Source: Uloborus plumipes | Taxonomy: Eukaryota; Arthropoda; Arachnida; Araneae; Uloboridae | Length of the DNA: 64,000 nt | Reading direction: 5' to 3' | Assembly (NCBI GenBank): GCA_038373865.1 | Contig: JAXGGA010004747.1 | Coordinates: 1 to 64,000 of the forward strand | In this document: piece by piece, positions 10,584 through 20,462 of the stretch | How the letters are laid out: each line of letters opens with the position of its first letter | Position numbering within the stretch: the stretch's first letter is position 1 | Position numbers and translations under genes: made by a program | Notes under the pieces: model-generated | The model's input: only the letters and a program-made list of their open reading frames with translations | Databases searched by the model: none | What the model was told of the DNA's origin: nothing

Positions 10584-13153
10584 GTAAACAAATCATAATT
10601 ATTTGCTTAAAATTTATGTTCATAGAGAACAAGTTCTTTTGCATTATGTATTATGTTTTGCATTTTGTATTAGTAAACGGTTGCTTTAAAGAAAACATAA
10701 TATGAATTCGCAACACATCATTTCCATTTAATTGGGCATAGTAAAGTTGTAGCAGAAGTCAAATTATATTAAAATATTGTTTAGTCAAAAAGTTTTTTTT
10801 CAAAGAGTGGAAAAGTTATTATTAAGGCAAATGTTGGAAGGGTTTACAATTTACATTATATTACTTGTGGCTTCAATATCAATCAGGTCATGCATGTTGC
10901 CTGTTAACTGTTTTAACCTATTCAAATATTGGACATGTTTTTCAGTCCCGTTACGTCACGGGACTCGATCCCCAGACCTCCAGCGGTCGGAGTGAGGGAC
11001 CTTGCTCACTGGGCTACGGCCGCTGTTGTGACCACTGCTCAACCATACCTTTATAACAACTTCGAGCTGAACTTTGGATCGTTATATCTCGAAAACTAAG
11101 GCGCATTGGGGAATATCCTTGCTAAAATACTTAGGGTGGTTCCCTCTACATAATATATAAAACTCATCAAAATCGGTGAGTGACAACCTGTAAGGTCCCC
11201 TTGTAAGTCAAAAAAAGCTGAGGAGGTTACGTTTGTCAGAGTGTGAGGGTAGTCGTCTCATCAGTAAGACATCAGACCTGTAATTTGAGGATCCCAGACT
11301 CGGTGCCAGCCATTCGAAGGTCCTCGATGTTCCCTAATGGTGACTTGGGCAAGTGAAATAATATATTCGTGATCACAAAGTCTCCTAGTTTCCTTTCGAA
11401 ATCTATACCTCTAGGGATACTGGACCAAGTGTTGCTCAGTTCCTGTTCTGGATCGAAAAACAGAGCTTTTCAGGGCCCCATCCAACCAGTTAAACTACTT
11501 GTAGTGGTAGGTATTAGGGACCCTGGAATGTTTGTCATAGTGTGCAGCAAATCCCATTATTTATTGAGAGAGTATAACATTTAGGCAGAAAATCTTGAAA
11601 ATGCCTTACTGTTTATATTGGATACTTAGATTTGAAAATTTAAACATGAGACTTACATGCAAATAGTTAAACATAAGTGACAAACATTAATATTTTGATT
11701 GTTCTACTTTCTAAAAATTATTTTTGTTTCAATTTCTAGGAGCATTCATTGTCTTTATCATGTTTAGATGAATACTTTTATGACAGGGACAGATGTTCTT
11801 TATTTTTCAAAAATTACAAAAATTGCAAAGCTTTCTGGGTAAGTAGTTTTTTAAATTGCATAACAGATTCATAAATTTAAAAGCATCTATTGTGGCTAAT
11901 ATACTGGAATTTATTTAAAAAAAACCCCAAGAGTTTGCTTTATTCTTTAAAATACTACCAAATAATCCTTGTTAGTTTCAAGTTGACTTTAGCTGTTTAT
12001 TGAATAATTGAAAAAGACTTATTCAAATAAATTACAAATATGATAATTAGCAACAGGCTCTGGGTCCAGCTAGGCTGGTCCTGGTCAGTTTACAGTTCCC
12101 AATGAAGATCAGTGCCCATCTTAAAGCTATCTACTTCCTTGCTCTTTTCCACCTCTTCCAATGTTAGATATAAGAATTATTATGATGATGCCTGGTGTAA
12201 GTTTTAGGCTTCAAAATGGACAACCAAGGTGCCATTTTAATGAATCAAACATAGAAATGTATCCAAATGTTTGAAAAATGTAATAAATAAAAATGCTGCA
12301 CAGTGCAGATAGCATTTTTGAAGAGTATCTAAAACGTTCAAAAGAAAATGTTTTTAAAGACGATATTAAATGCATTTTCAAATAACTTTTACAAATTCGT
12401 CCTATGGGTCTTGGCAATGACGAGTTAGTAAAGAAAAGCTTCTTTGTGCCCAATTTTAGGCGTCAAATTTGGTGCCTAAGGTTCTTTTGTATGAAATTCT
12501 GTTGTTTTATTTTGTATGTATGTACTTCTGTATTCAGTCTGTTATATAGTTAAAAATCTAAATTTGAATCACAGCAGGTTTTAATGTAAAAAAAAAAATC
12601 GCTTTGAGAATTTTGAAAGTTTTTCTTCTTTGAACCTTTTTTTTTTATTTGTTTAAATTTTTTCTTTCATTTTCGTAAGAGTTAGATCGTAAAATTTTGA
12701 AATTCAAAATCCAAATCTAGCCACTTGTATCTGGGAAAGAGTTGTTTTGTTAACCTATTTTGATTACATTTAGTTACAATCCTTATATTCTACTTTTATG
12801 AAAAAATATTGTTCTAAGAGGGAGTTGTTGTGTGCTGGTTACTTTTGCAGCAAAGTTTTACTGTACTTATACTGTTATTTGTATGAGTGTTTTATCTGGT
12901 AAGGTGGACCAATTAATTTTATCCTTTATGACATATTTCCAAATATATGCATTTTTTCCCAGTGTAGTTGAACTTTAATTGATACACTAAGCTTGTTTGT
13001 TTATTATTTTTATTTTGGTATTTTTCATTTTTTTTGTAGAATTTTGTGTCAAAAGAAAGAAGAAAAAAAGGCATAAAACCATATGTTCCACTACCTGAAG
13101 ATAGAGCAGATGTTAAAGCAGAATATTTGCCTCACTTCAAACCTTTATTTTAG
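10500..13153 (+). CDS. CHCHD7: CHCHD7/COX23-like twin-CX9C mitochondrial protein (3 exons)
   Basis: Exons 10500-10583, 11740-11838 and 13040-13153 join in phase 0 at both introns to give a complete 98-residue protein. Exon 1 ends in NNPCHT. Exon 2 carries CLDEYFYDRDRC and NYKNCKAFW. Exon 3 is basic (KERRKKGIKPYVPLPEDRAD) and ends at TAG. The four cysteines form two CX9C motifs (C-HTEHSLSLS-C and C-SLFFKNYKN-C), the coiled-coil-helix-coiled-coil-helix fold. The order NPC, CxDE, YDR, C, YKxC, FW and a basic tail ending in a short proline-rich stretch matches CHCHD7, the animal homologue of yeast Cox23. Such proteins are imported into the mitochondrial intermembrane space by the Mia40 disulfide relay and assist cytochrome c oxidase biogenesis. 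Donors GTAAAC and GTAAGT and acceptors TTTCTAG and TTTGTAG fit consensus. The family identity is recognised from motifs, not from a search. Confidence 0.92.
10948..11045 (-). repeat. tRNA-derived SINE head (fragment)
   Basis: On the minus strand the sequence has an A-box-like TAGCCCAGTGAGCAAGG and a B-box-like GGGATCGAGTCC about 30 bases further on. This is the layout of a tRNA-derived RNA polymerase III promoter. No acceptor stem or matching target duplication is clear, so it is a SINE fragment rather than a tRNA gene. It lies in CHCHD7 intron 1. Confidence 0.55.
11246..11529 (+). repeat. SINE copy (older), same family as 29595-29883
   Basis: It is flanked by GTTTGTCAGAGTGTG (11231-11245) and GTTTGTCATAGTGTG (11530-11544), a 15-bp target duplication with one mismatch. 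Along its length it aligns with the minus-strand SINE at 29595-29883, including an A-box-like head, the TGGTGACTTGGG / GTGATCACAAAGTC block, TCTGGATCGAAAAACAGAGC, CAGGGCCCCATCC and the tail GGGACCCTGGA. It is more diverged, so older. It lies in CHCHD7 intron 1. Confidence 0.8.
11740..11838 (+). CDS. CHCHD7: CHCHD7 coding exon 2
   Basis: It encodes residues 29-61, holding three of the four conserved cysteines and the YDR and KNCKAFW blocks. Acceptor TTTCTAG|GAG and donor TGG|GTAAGT; 99 bases, phase 0 on both sides. Confidence 0.92.
12055..12180. repeat. GC-richer repeat-like block in CHCHD7 intron 2
   Basis: The block around GGCTCTGGGTCCAGCTAGGC and TCAGTTTACAGTTCCCAATG is clearly higher in GC than its surroundings and has no good coding frame. 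It looks like a dispersed repeat (SINE body or retroelement 3' tail), but no second copy occurs in this window. Confidence 0.35.
13040..13153 (+). CDS. CHCHD7: CHCHD7 coding exon 3 with stop
   Basis: It encodes residues 62-98 (NFVSKERRKKG... to FKPLF) and the TAG stop at 13151-13153. The acceptor is TTTTTTGTAG|AAT, preceded by a long T-rich tract. Confidence 0.9.
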   Translation, partial: NFVSKERRKKGIKPYVPLPEDRADVKAEYLPHFKPLF

Positions 13154-13256
13154 GAATTTTAATGTAATTAAATTTTTTCTTTGTTACATTAATCACTGCA
13201 ACTTGTTGAATTTTTAAATACATTATTGTTTTGCAATCTGTTGTCTTATTTATTTC

Positions 13257-13262
13257 AATAAA
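13257..13262 (+). terminator. Likely polyadenylation signal of CHCHD7
   Basis: AATAAA lies 104 bases after the CHCHD7 stop codon. It is the first canonical hexamer downstream and gives a compact 3' UTR. Confidence 0.6.
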
Positions 13263-13559
13263 TATGCAACTTAGATACAGTAGATCTCATATTTTTTTTC
13301 GTTTTTGAAAATTTCTGCTTCAAAAGCATCGTAGTAGACATATTATTTCTCAATAGTATAGATATTATTTCTCAAAGGTGTTATTTTATTACAACGTTAA
13401 TTTTTCATCAATAATTCATTAATTTCTTTTAAGTATTGCATTAATGTATAGCATTTTGTAAAAGAAGCTCAGTGATTCATTTGGTAAGGGCGTTGTTTTT
13501 GATCGCATCACTAATGGAATGGAATTGCTTTATTTGCAAATTGACTGGATTACAGGGAT

Positions 13560-14225
13560 TTGGTCGCTTGGCGAGTAAGGTGATAAGCAATAGAGTTGGG
13601 GTGGATTATTTTACATTTTAAAGCTACTGTTAATGTAATTTGACGTCATTTTCATTCATTTGGTGAATTACTTTTCACTGCCAAGAAAGTTTTACTGGAT
13701 TTTTAAACGGTGTGCTCCATTTGATTTTCAAAAAAGAATAATTTTATATCAGAAAGGGGGGGGGGGATTTACAAAGGATTTTGTTTGAATGTTGTTATTA
13801 AAATAATCCAACTTGGCTAGTTAAGGGATAAACAATTTAGTCGGTGGATTATTTTGCATTTTAAAAATACTGTTGATGCAGTTTGTCTTTTTTTATTTAT
13901 TTGGCAAATTATATTTTTCACTGCTAAGAACTTTTACTGGATTTTTAAAAGATTTGTTCGCATTTGAGTTAAAGGAAATGACTGGTTTTGCATCAGATTG
14001 GGGAGGTGGGGTTGACATTTTAGCACTTTCTTTTCCTGTGGGGGAAATAGCGTTTTTTAAAAATGTTTCAGTTAGAATGATCAGATCACCAATCAATCAG
14101 GGCTCGCTATTAGGCTGAATTAAGGTAAGGTAGCTACTTGGTGAGCTGGGTGGAAAACTAGAATTTGTGGGTCATTTTACATTTTAAAGCTTTCGTTAAT
14201 GTAATTTAATGTCTGGGGGGTTAAA
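13560..14225 (+). repeat. Three diverged tandem copies of a ~240-bp unit
   Basis: The phrase GTGGATTATTTTACATTTTA and the following AAGCTACTGTTAATGTAATT recurs at about 13601, 13844 and 14167. Flanking blocks such as TTTTCACTGCCAAGAA / TTTTACTGGATTTTTAAA are shared by the first two. Spacing is 243 and then about 325 bases, so the array has acquired indels. No coding capacity. Confidence 0.6.
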
Positions 14226-14443
14226 AATGTTGAAAGAAAACATGACATCAGTTATGGACACCATCTTATAATTTGTATTCCGGCTCTTTTTAACCTGAAA
14301 TCTTGATTATGTGATAGAATTTTGCAATTTTAGATATAGAGCAAATAGTGTCTCTTAAATGCTGCTTTGCATTGTTTATAATGCATATTTTGTGAATGTA
14401 TCAAGATTTAAAAAGAAAGAAGTAGCAATTTAGAAAACAAGTC

Positions 14444-14449
14444 TTTATT
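14444..14449 (-). terminator. Possible polyadenylation signal downstream of the candidate exon
   Basis: TTTATT on the + strand gives AATAAA on the minus strand, about 690 bases after the stop codon of the candidate exon at 15333-15137. AATAAA is common by chance in AT-rich DNA, so support is weak. Confidence 0.2.
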
Positions 14450-15136
14450 TTGTGTTTTGATGCTGATTATTTTAATCAAATACTGCAGAATTTACAAATA
14501 TAACAAGTAGAAGTGCATATAAACTTTAACAAGAAATATACATAACACAATAAACTTTTCAATAAACTTTTTTTTCTTCTGGTATAATTATAGTGAAGTG
14601 TAACAAGTTTTAAAAAATATATCTCCAATATTTGATTTATAATGCAAAAATTGACATCCAAGTATACTCTTAACCGAACAGGCCGGTCACTCGGGCTGCG
14701 TATAGTCTTTTCCAATTTTTAAAATTGCCTTTTTAGAAATAATAATGTCATGAAATATTTTTCTGGAGTTAGAAGTTTTTTTCACATGTGCCAATTTTAA
14801 GAGTAATAAGATGACATATTTTATATCTGAACACTATGTATACTAAATTAATTGAATTCAGTTGTTACTTGTTATATATTGCTATGGAATTAATACCGAA
14901 GATAGCTATAGCTTAAGTTTTAAAAATGTTTTCACTTTTACACATTTAATGGCAGTGATAAAAAATATTGTTGCTGTTTTGTGCTGATTACATTGTTAAG
15001 ATTTTTTAATCATATACAGAGTAAGTTGAAAACAAATGTTCAAAACTGCAACTGAAGATTCAGTGATTAAATGAGAGGGGCAGTGAATCTTCATTATGTG
15101 CACAATTGGCATTTTTTTCAAAGGCATCACATTTAC

Positions 15137-15333
15137 TTATTTTTGAACAGCTTTCCGTAGCATTTGGATAATATTTATTTCGAACATCCAGAATCTATGG
15201 TACCACTTGTTGGCAGCTCTCTTGCGTTCTTCAAATCTGCTCTTTGGTGATTGTGAGAATCTACCTTCTTCAAGGATTTTTTCCATACTAGAGATGAAGA
15301 TCGCAAACTTGCTGCAATCGTCATGGGATATTC
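15137..15333 (-). CDS. Candidate last coding exon of an unidentified gene
   Basis: On the minus strand, an acceptor (CTTTACAATTAG) is followed by an open frame of 64 codons to TAA. It contains SHDDCSKFAIFISSMEKILE, EGRFSQSPKSRFEERKRAA and NKWYHRFWMFEINIIQMLRK. The composition (charged, amphipathic, Trp/Tyr-rich, basic end) is strongly protein-like and unlike the neighbouring AT-rich sequence. The upstream intron would be phase 1. Upstream exons should lie at higher coordinates on the same strand but were not recognised between here and the GPCR. The family was not identified. Confidence 0.5.
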
Positions 15334-15719
15334 CTAATTGTAAAGAAAAAACATTAAAAGATAATTAGTTTTTTAGAAAGATAATTAAATAATTGGTTAT
15401 AGTTTGTCCTGATAACAAAACACTTGACCTTGTGTGAGCTCATTCATCTTTGGGTTGATGAAGAAGCAATTCTTATATTGAGTAAAAACCGAAAAGCAAC
15501 GTCTAAAAGCACAAATAGTTAAAATTGGAAAACATGTTTCAACGGCATAAAGCCTCCTTCTTCAGTGCCAAGCGAGAAATGGAAAGAACCAAAGTACCGG
15601 GAGAGTTTAAATAGAAAAGGAGCAAAAGCTAGGCCAATCAGGTGTCAGCGTGTGCCGAGTTCGGATTTGGCGTTGCGTTTTCAGAAAATTTAAAAGCATG
15701 AAGTAAAATTGGCGAGAAT

Positions 15720-15765
15720 CAGTTTATGTGATAAATGCCACATGTGGCATTTATCACATAAACTG
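15720..15765. repeat. 46-bp perfect palindrome
   Basis: The sequence CAGTTTATGTGATAAATGCC is followed by ACATGT and the exact reverse complement. The right half encodes the CGIYHIN start of the GIY-YIG domain, so the left half is an inverted duplicate of the same stretch joined without spacer. Confidence 0.9.
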
Positions 15766-16110
15766 AATGAGTGAATGTCAAATTGGATACGCCGGACAGA
15801 CCCGACGGGCGCTAAAATTTAGATTAAAGGAACATGAAAATTATGTTAAAAAGAACTTTCAAAATCCTCAAGTGCGAAATACTGTTGGGATACAGGCCAT
15901 AGATTTGTTTTCTCTGAAGCTAAAATTGTTTGCAAACCTTCAACTGTTGGTGAGTTAGATTTCTTAGAAGCCTTTCATGATCACAAAAAATTAAGTAATA
16001 TTTGTAACGAATCCTTTGCAGTTCCACACATTTCGCCAATTTTACTTCATGCTTTTAAATTTTCTGACAACGCATCGCCAAATCCGAGCTCGACACACGC
16101 TGACACCTGA
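15743..16110 (+). pseudogene. Penelope-type GIY-YIG endonuclease remnant
   Basis: The frame starts CGIYHIN, has TGA (15764-15766) where the family normally has a cysteine, then continues MSECQIGYAGQTRRALKFRL and KEHENYVKKN. This is the GIY...C..CxxxYxGQT...R..EH pattern of the Penelope-like endonuclease. After a frameshift near 15905 the frame SEAKIVCKPSTVGELDFLEA, FHDHKKLSNICNES continues to TGA at 16108-16110. One stop and at least one frameshift make it a pseudogene. Confidence 0.85.
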
Positions 16111-16281
16111 TTGGCCTAGCTTTTGCTCCTTTTCTATTTAAACTCTTCCGGTACTTTGGTTCTTTCTATTTCTTGCTTGGCACTGAAGAAGGAGGCTTTA
16201 TGCCTTCGAAACATGTTTGCCAATTTTAACTTGACCTTTTTATTTGTGCTTTTAGACGTTGCTTTTTGGTTTTTACTCATT

Positions 16282-19200
16282 TGCGCACAAAGTGAACTGT
16301 TTTTAATTTTTATATTGATGCAATGTCAATAACCGTTATTTACCAAGCAAACTGCATTATTTTTCCCAATTTTACAATGAATGGCATCGTTTTTACTTTT
16401 ACAAATCGGAAAATAACTTATTCGAGCCTCATGATACAGTTAATTCTGTGCTTTGGAAGAAGAACAACCAATGACAAAAATCTCAGTTTAGAGAAAAGTG
16501 GTCGTAAAGTCTCTCTCTCTCATTTTCTTTCTGGTTCTAACTTTTATGCTCGAGAATAGCAAATCGTTGAATAATTCAAGACATAATTGCCTCATGCTAC
16601 GATAGGAGTACACCTAATTTCAAATTATTTTATTCATGATCAGTAATTATGAACTATTACAATTGAAATTATTTTAACTCGCAACAAAAAGACCGATTGC
16701 TGAAAAGACAAAGATTATAGAACTTCAGATGGTTGTTGCATCCAAATTAAACTTTTTGGGTGCAACAACTAAATGTGATGCATCGCTCTTGTCCTCGAAT
16801 TTAATTAAAAGCTAAACTTGTACTCAAAGTTTATTACTTCGAGGAAAAATTACTACCCTAAACGAAATTTGGTTAATATCTGACGATTGTATTTGTTCTA
16901 ACAGGGCTCGTACGCTTCTTACAAACTCTTTATAAACTCCTGCTTTTTAACAAGAAAAAATAAGGGCCCTTAAAACTCCTGAACTTTGCTATAATCTTCT
17001 TACAAACTCCTTACTTTTAGTTCTGCGAATACAAGCCCTTGAGTATTTTCTTCTACTACTAATCCCAAGATTGTGTTCGAATATTATACCAGAATTCTGG
17101 TATTTTTTCACGTGTTAATACCGGAAATCTAGTATTTTTTGCTACGCTTCTATCTTCCTGCATCCGAAATTTTTTTCCTTACTCCAATTTTTCGACGATT
17201 AAGTCGATAATTATTAGTAATATTGATCAAACAGACCTGTTAAAAGGACATTCTAAAATTTTTTTGCTTTTGTACATTGTTTTATTTGCCGTTTTTATAC
17301 TTATGATGCCTTCATTTTAAATGATGCAATCTGTTTGCATCCAGTTTAGGAATAGAATTTTTCTGATTTTTGGTGCGTACTTGACTTTATTAAGTGGCAA
17401 ATAAGTAAAATGTCTTTTTATTTCTATTAAAATTGAAAATTAAAATTTTTCAAGCGAAATTCTCTTTTTTATGATAGATAAAAAATTGTAATTTAAGTCA
17501 CTGATTTAATTTAAATTTGCTTCAATTACTTTATTGCTATCACTATTATCTTTACCGAAGAGCATTAAAATGTTAATTTAAAACATTTTTATTGAATAAA
17601 TCCTTTTATATGTCCTTTTTTTACACCTTTTAATTCGTTCATTATGGGAATTGCTATCTTTTTGCATCCGCCATTGGAATAAGATTTTTCGCATTTATGA
17701 CGTTTACTATACTCTGTTAAGAGGCAAACGACTAAAATTTATTTTGATTTTTCCTTTAAATCCTTAATTTGAAAAGTTTTAAACAAAATTCTGTGCACTT
17801 TAATAGTGTCAATCGTCAAAGCTTAAGAAAGTTGGAAGTTGTTTTAACCTCTACTATTTTCAGTTACCTTATTACAATTTTTAGTTTAATATGTTTTTTT
17901 TTATACTGATTCTACTTTCACGAATGAAAATCTTCCGCAAATCCACGATTTTCCGCTTTTGTGTCTCTTTCTTTTTGCGACCTAAAAATGTCGCTTTAAG
18001 TTTAGAAAAATAAAATGCTCATTATTAAGTTAAAGCTTAAAATAAGTTGATTTAAAACAGTAGAGGTTGAAATTACTTCCAGCTTTCAAAATAATGGAAA
18101 TGTTTTTTGGATGCAGAAGGATTGGATCTTTCAGGATGACATGCAATTATTGGCAAACTATGTATATTCTATTTTGGCATGCTGCCAAAAACTTAAATTT
18201 CCATTTCGAAGGTGGAAATTAAGGAAATTCAGCTAAGATGTTCGAGATCTTAATCATAATTATTTTAGCCTCTTAAAATTTATCAAAATAATTAAAGACC
18301 ATACAATATTCGTTAGAAAATTCATTTCTTGAGGTGCACGTCTCTAATCCATCTAAAATTGCACCCCCCCCGCACTTTTTTTCCCTACATTGTTATGAAT
18401 GACTTAAAAAGAAATAGGGAATGAGCAATTAATAGGTTTTAAAAATATGCCTTCAAGCTACCAATTTTACTTTCGATTTCGCGGCGCACATTAAGAGGAA
18501 ATTTCGCTTAACCAAAAGTAAAATCTATCCAAATTTTTATGCCCCACATTTCTTCCTCTTTTTTGACTTTGAGCTGTTTTCGTCCCTGAGTTATGAAATT
18601 ACTAAGGAGAGTCTTGTTTTTGAGAACACACTAATTTTCTTTTTTTTTGCATTATTATTTTTTTTAATAACTTTTATTTTAAATTCATCCTCAAAATAAA
18701 ATATTTTTAATGGTTAATCCCCCCCCCCTCCATATTTGAATTTAATTCAGAGCCTGCTAACATTCAAGTAACAATAACTGCATATTTGACTTTCAATTTA
18801 GTATATTACTCAATATATTGTATGACGGCAAAAATAGACAACACAAGAGTTGTAAAAAAATGTTTTGAGATTTGTTGCTAAAAAATAAGTATTTCGACTG
18901 GGAAAGTCCTTAAAAATTGAAATGAACTCCTTAAAAACTCCTTACTTTTCATTTTCAAATTTATGAACCCTGTCTAAGATGTAGAATTAATAGCATTGCA
19001 TTTTAGTTGCTCAAAACTGCAAAATAGCGGCTATGTGGTCCCCTGGTGGATTGCACTGCCTTGTGAAACCTTTCCAAATTTCTATGAAAAAGGTCACACG
19101 AACTTGTTCTTGTGTATCCTTAGGTTCAAAATTAGAATAAGTAATCTATTTTTTGTTAACAAATATTTTTTCCCTTACTATGTTTCATTTTTATTCAACA

Positions 19201-19900
19201 CCAATAATCTAAAGTAGAGTCGTACATTTCCAAAATATTTTTATAAAAAAAGATATGAAATTAAATGGATTGATGTTTGAGTTCGAAATGTATTCACAAA
19301 GCTCCATTAAAACGTTATCTAATTTAAGGCCTTATTTTGTGACAAAAATGAATGCACTTTTTAAATTGTGCTCTGTCAATGCTCTCATGCACAAAGGAAT
19401 TGATCAAACACGATTAAATTTCGCAACTACTGGAGAGCACCGACTGTAAGGGGGAAAAAAGAGTTGGGTATTGGAGCATTCAGTCAACCGTATTTTTGGG
19501 TAACAGTTCATTTGCTAGTATATAGTGTTCCTCTGGAAAGTTGAGCTATGACCTTGACAATATTTACTCCTTTCCGAAGAAATCGAAAAGGTAAGTTGAC
19601 GCCGACTTGAGTTGGAATACTTTAAAGGAAACAATGTGATTTTTCAGTATTTTTACTGCATTCAGTATTTTTTGAAATAGCAAAATACTTAGTGCAGAAC
19701 AAAAAGAATGGGCATCACAAGTTAAATTTAACATCTACCAATTAATTTCATGCATCCAATCAAAATATTTGACTGTATGGAACCAAAAGCCCATGTTTGA
19801 ACTTGCAGGTGCCGTATATCAACAATTTTGTATTTGCTCACACAGCGACGTAATTTCAGTAATTTTCATTCTATTTGGGTCACATGTCTGAAACCTGATC
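16282..19900. other. AT-rich sequence without supported genes
   Basis: Only short chance open frames were seen. A C run near 18364 and another at 18720 are present, and ACTCCTTACTTTT / TTAAAAACTCC phrases recur around 16930-17030 and 18900-18950, suggesting old repeat sequence. Upstream exons of the gene ending at 15137 could hide here but none was recognised. Confidence 0.4.
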
Positions 19901-19911
19901 TATGTCGGAAG

Positions 19912-20105
19912 CAGTGGCGTACATAGCGCCCCCGCAACCCCCGCGACGCGGGGGGGGGCGCAAGAGGTTTGAGGGCGCCCGATCCAGAAAAATAGCACTA
20001 AAGGTTACACGGGGAAAATATTTTTTACATTTTAATAGGGGGTGGGGGGGGGGGCGCATTTACAAATCTTGCTGGGGGGCGCACCTTAGTCTATGTACGC
20101 TACTG
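19912..20105. mobile_element. hAT MITE with perfect 8-bp target duplication
   Basis: The ends are CAGTGGCGTACATAG and CTATGTACGCTACTG, and GTCGGAAG occurs exactly on both sides (19904-19911, 20106-20113). It is 194 bp with G-rich interior and no coding capacity. It lies just downstream of the GPCR stop codon. Confidence 0.9.
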
Positions 20106-20252
20106 GTCGGAAGTAAACTTACCAGAAGAGCACTGTGCCCAAAGTGAAGGTTAAAGTAGGCGAATGTCATGCAAACTTAAAATTGTTTTTGTTTCTGGTT
20201 AACCGAAGCTTCGGTTGATCGAAATTCGGATGATTAATGTTCTCTATTATAC

Positions 20253-20462
20253 TTATTTTATGCTCACTTGGCACTGGAATATGTCTCTCCTGTCCCAGAC
20301 GGCGTCTCTTGGTTTGCCACATCGAAACGTGAGCGCCACGCATTTTCGAAACCTCTTGTTCACCCAGCAGTAGAGCAGAGGATTGATGGCGCTGTTCACA
20401 TGGCCCAGGAGCAAACCAAAGGGTAGGAACATGAAAAGGTGCAGGTCCACATTGCCACTTAC
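20253..20462 (-). CDS. GPCR coding exon 6 (TM7, tail, stop)
   Basis: Acceptor TTTCTCGTAG|GTA. It encodes residues 312-380, with HVNSAINPLLYCWVNKRFRK forming TM7 and the start of helix 8, then a 30-residue tail ending in TAA (20255-20253). Confidence 0.92.
   Translation of the reverse strand, partial: VSGNVDLHLFMFLPFGLLLGHVNSAINPLLYCWVNKRFRKCVALTFRCGKPRDAVWDRRDIFQCQVSIK

Larger units (their letters stand above)
15479..16279 (+). mobile_element. Penelope-like element fragment between inverted repeats
   Basis: A block at 15479-15715 is repeated in inverted orientation at 16033-16279. Shared segments include AAAGCAACGTCTAAAAGCAC, CATAAAGCCTCCTTCTTCAG and GCTAGGCCAATCAGGTGTCA against their complements. 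Between them lies a GIY-YIG coding remnant. Penelope-like retroelements encode a reverse transcriptase with a C-terminal GIY-YIG endonuclease and often carry such flanking terminal repeats in direct or inverted order. No reverse transcriptase part is present here, so this is a 5'-truncated copy. Confidence 0.8.
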
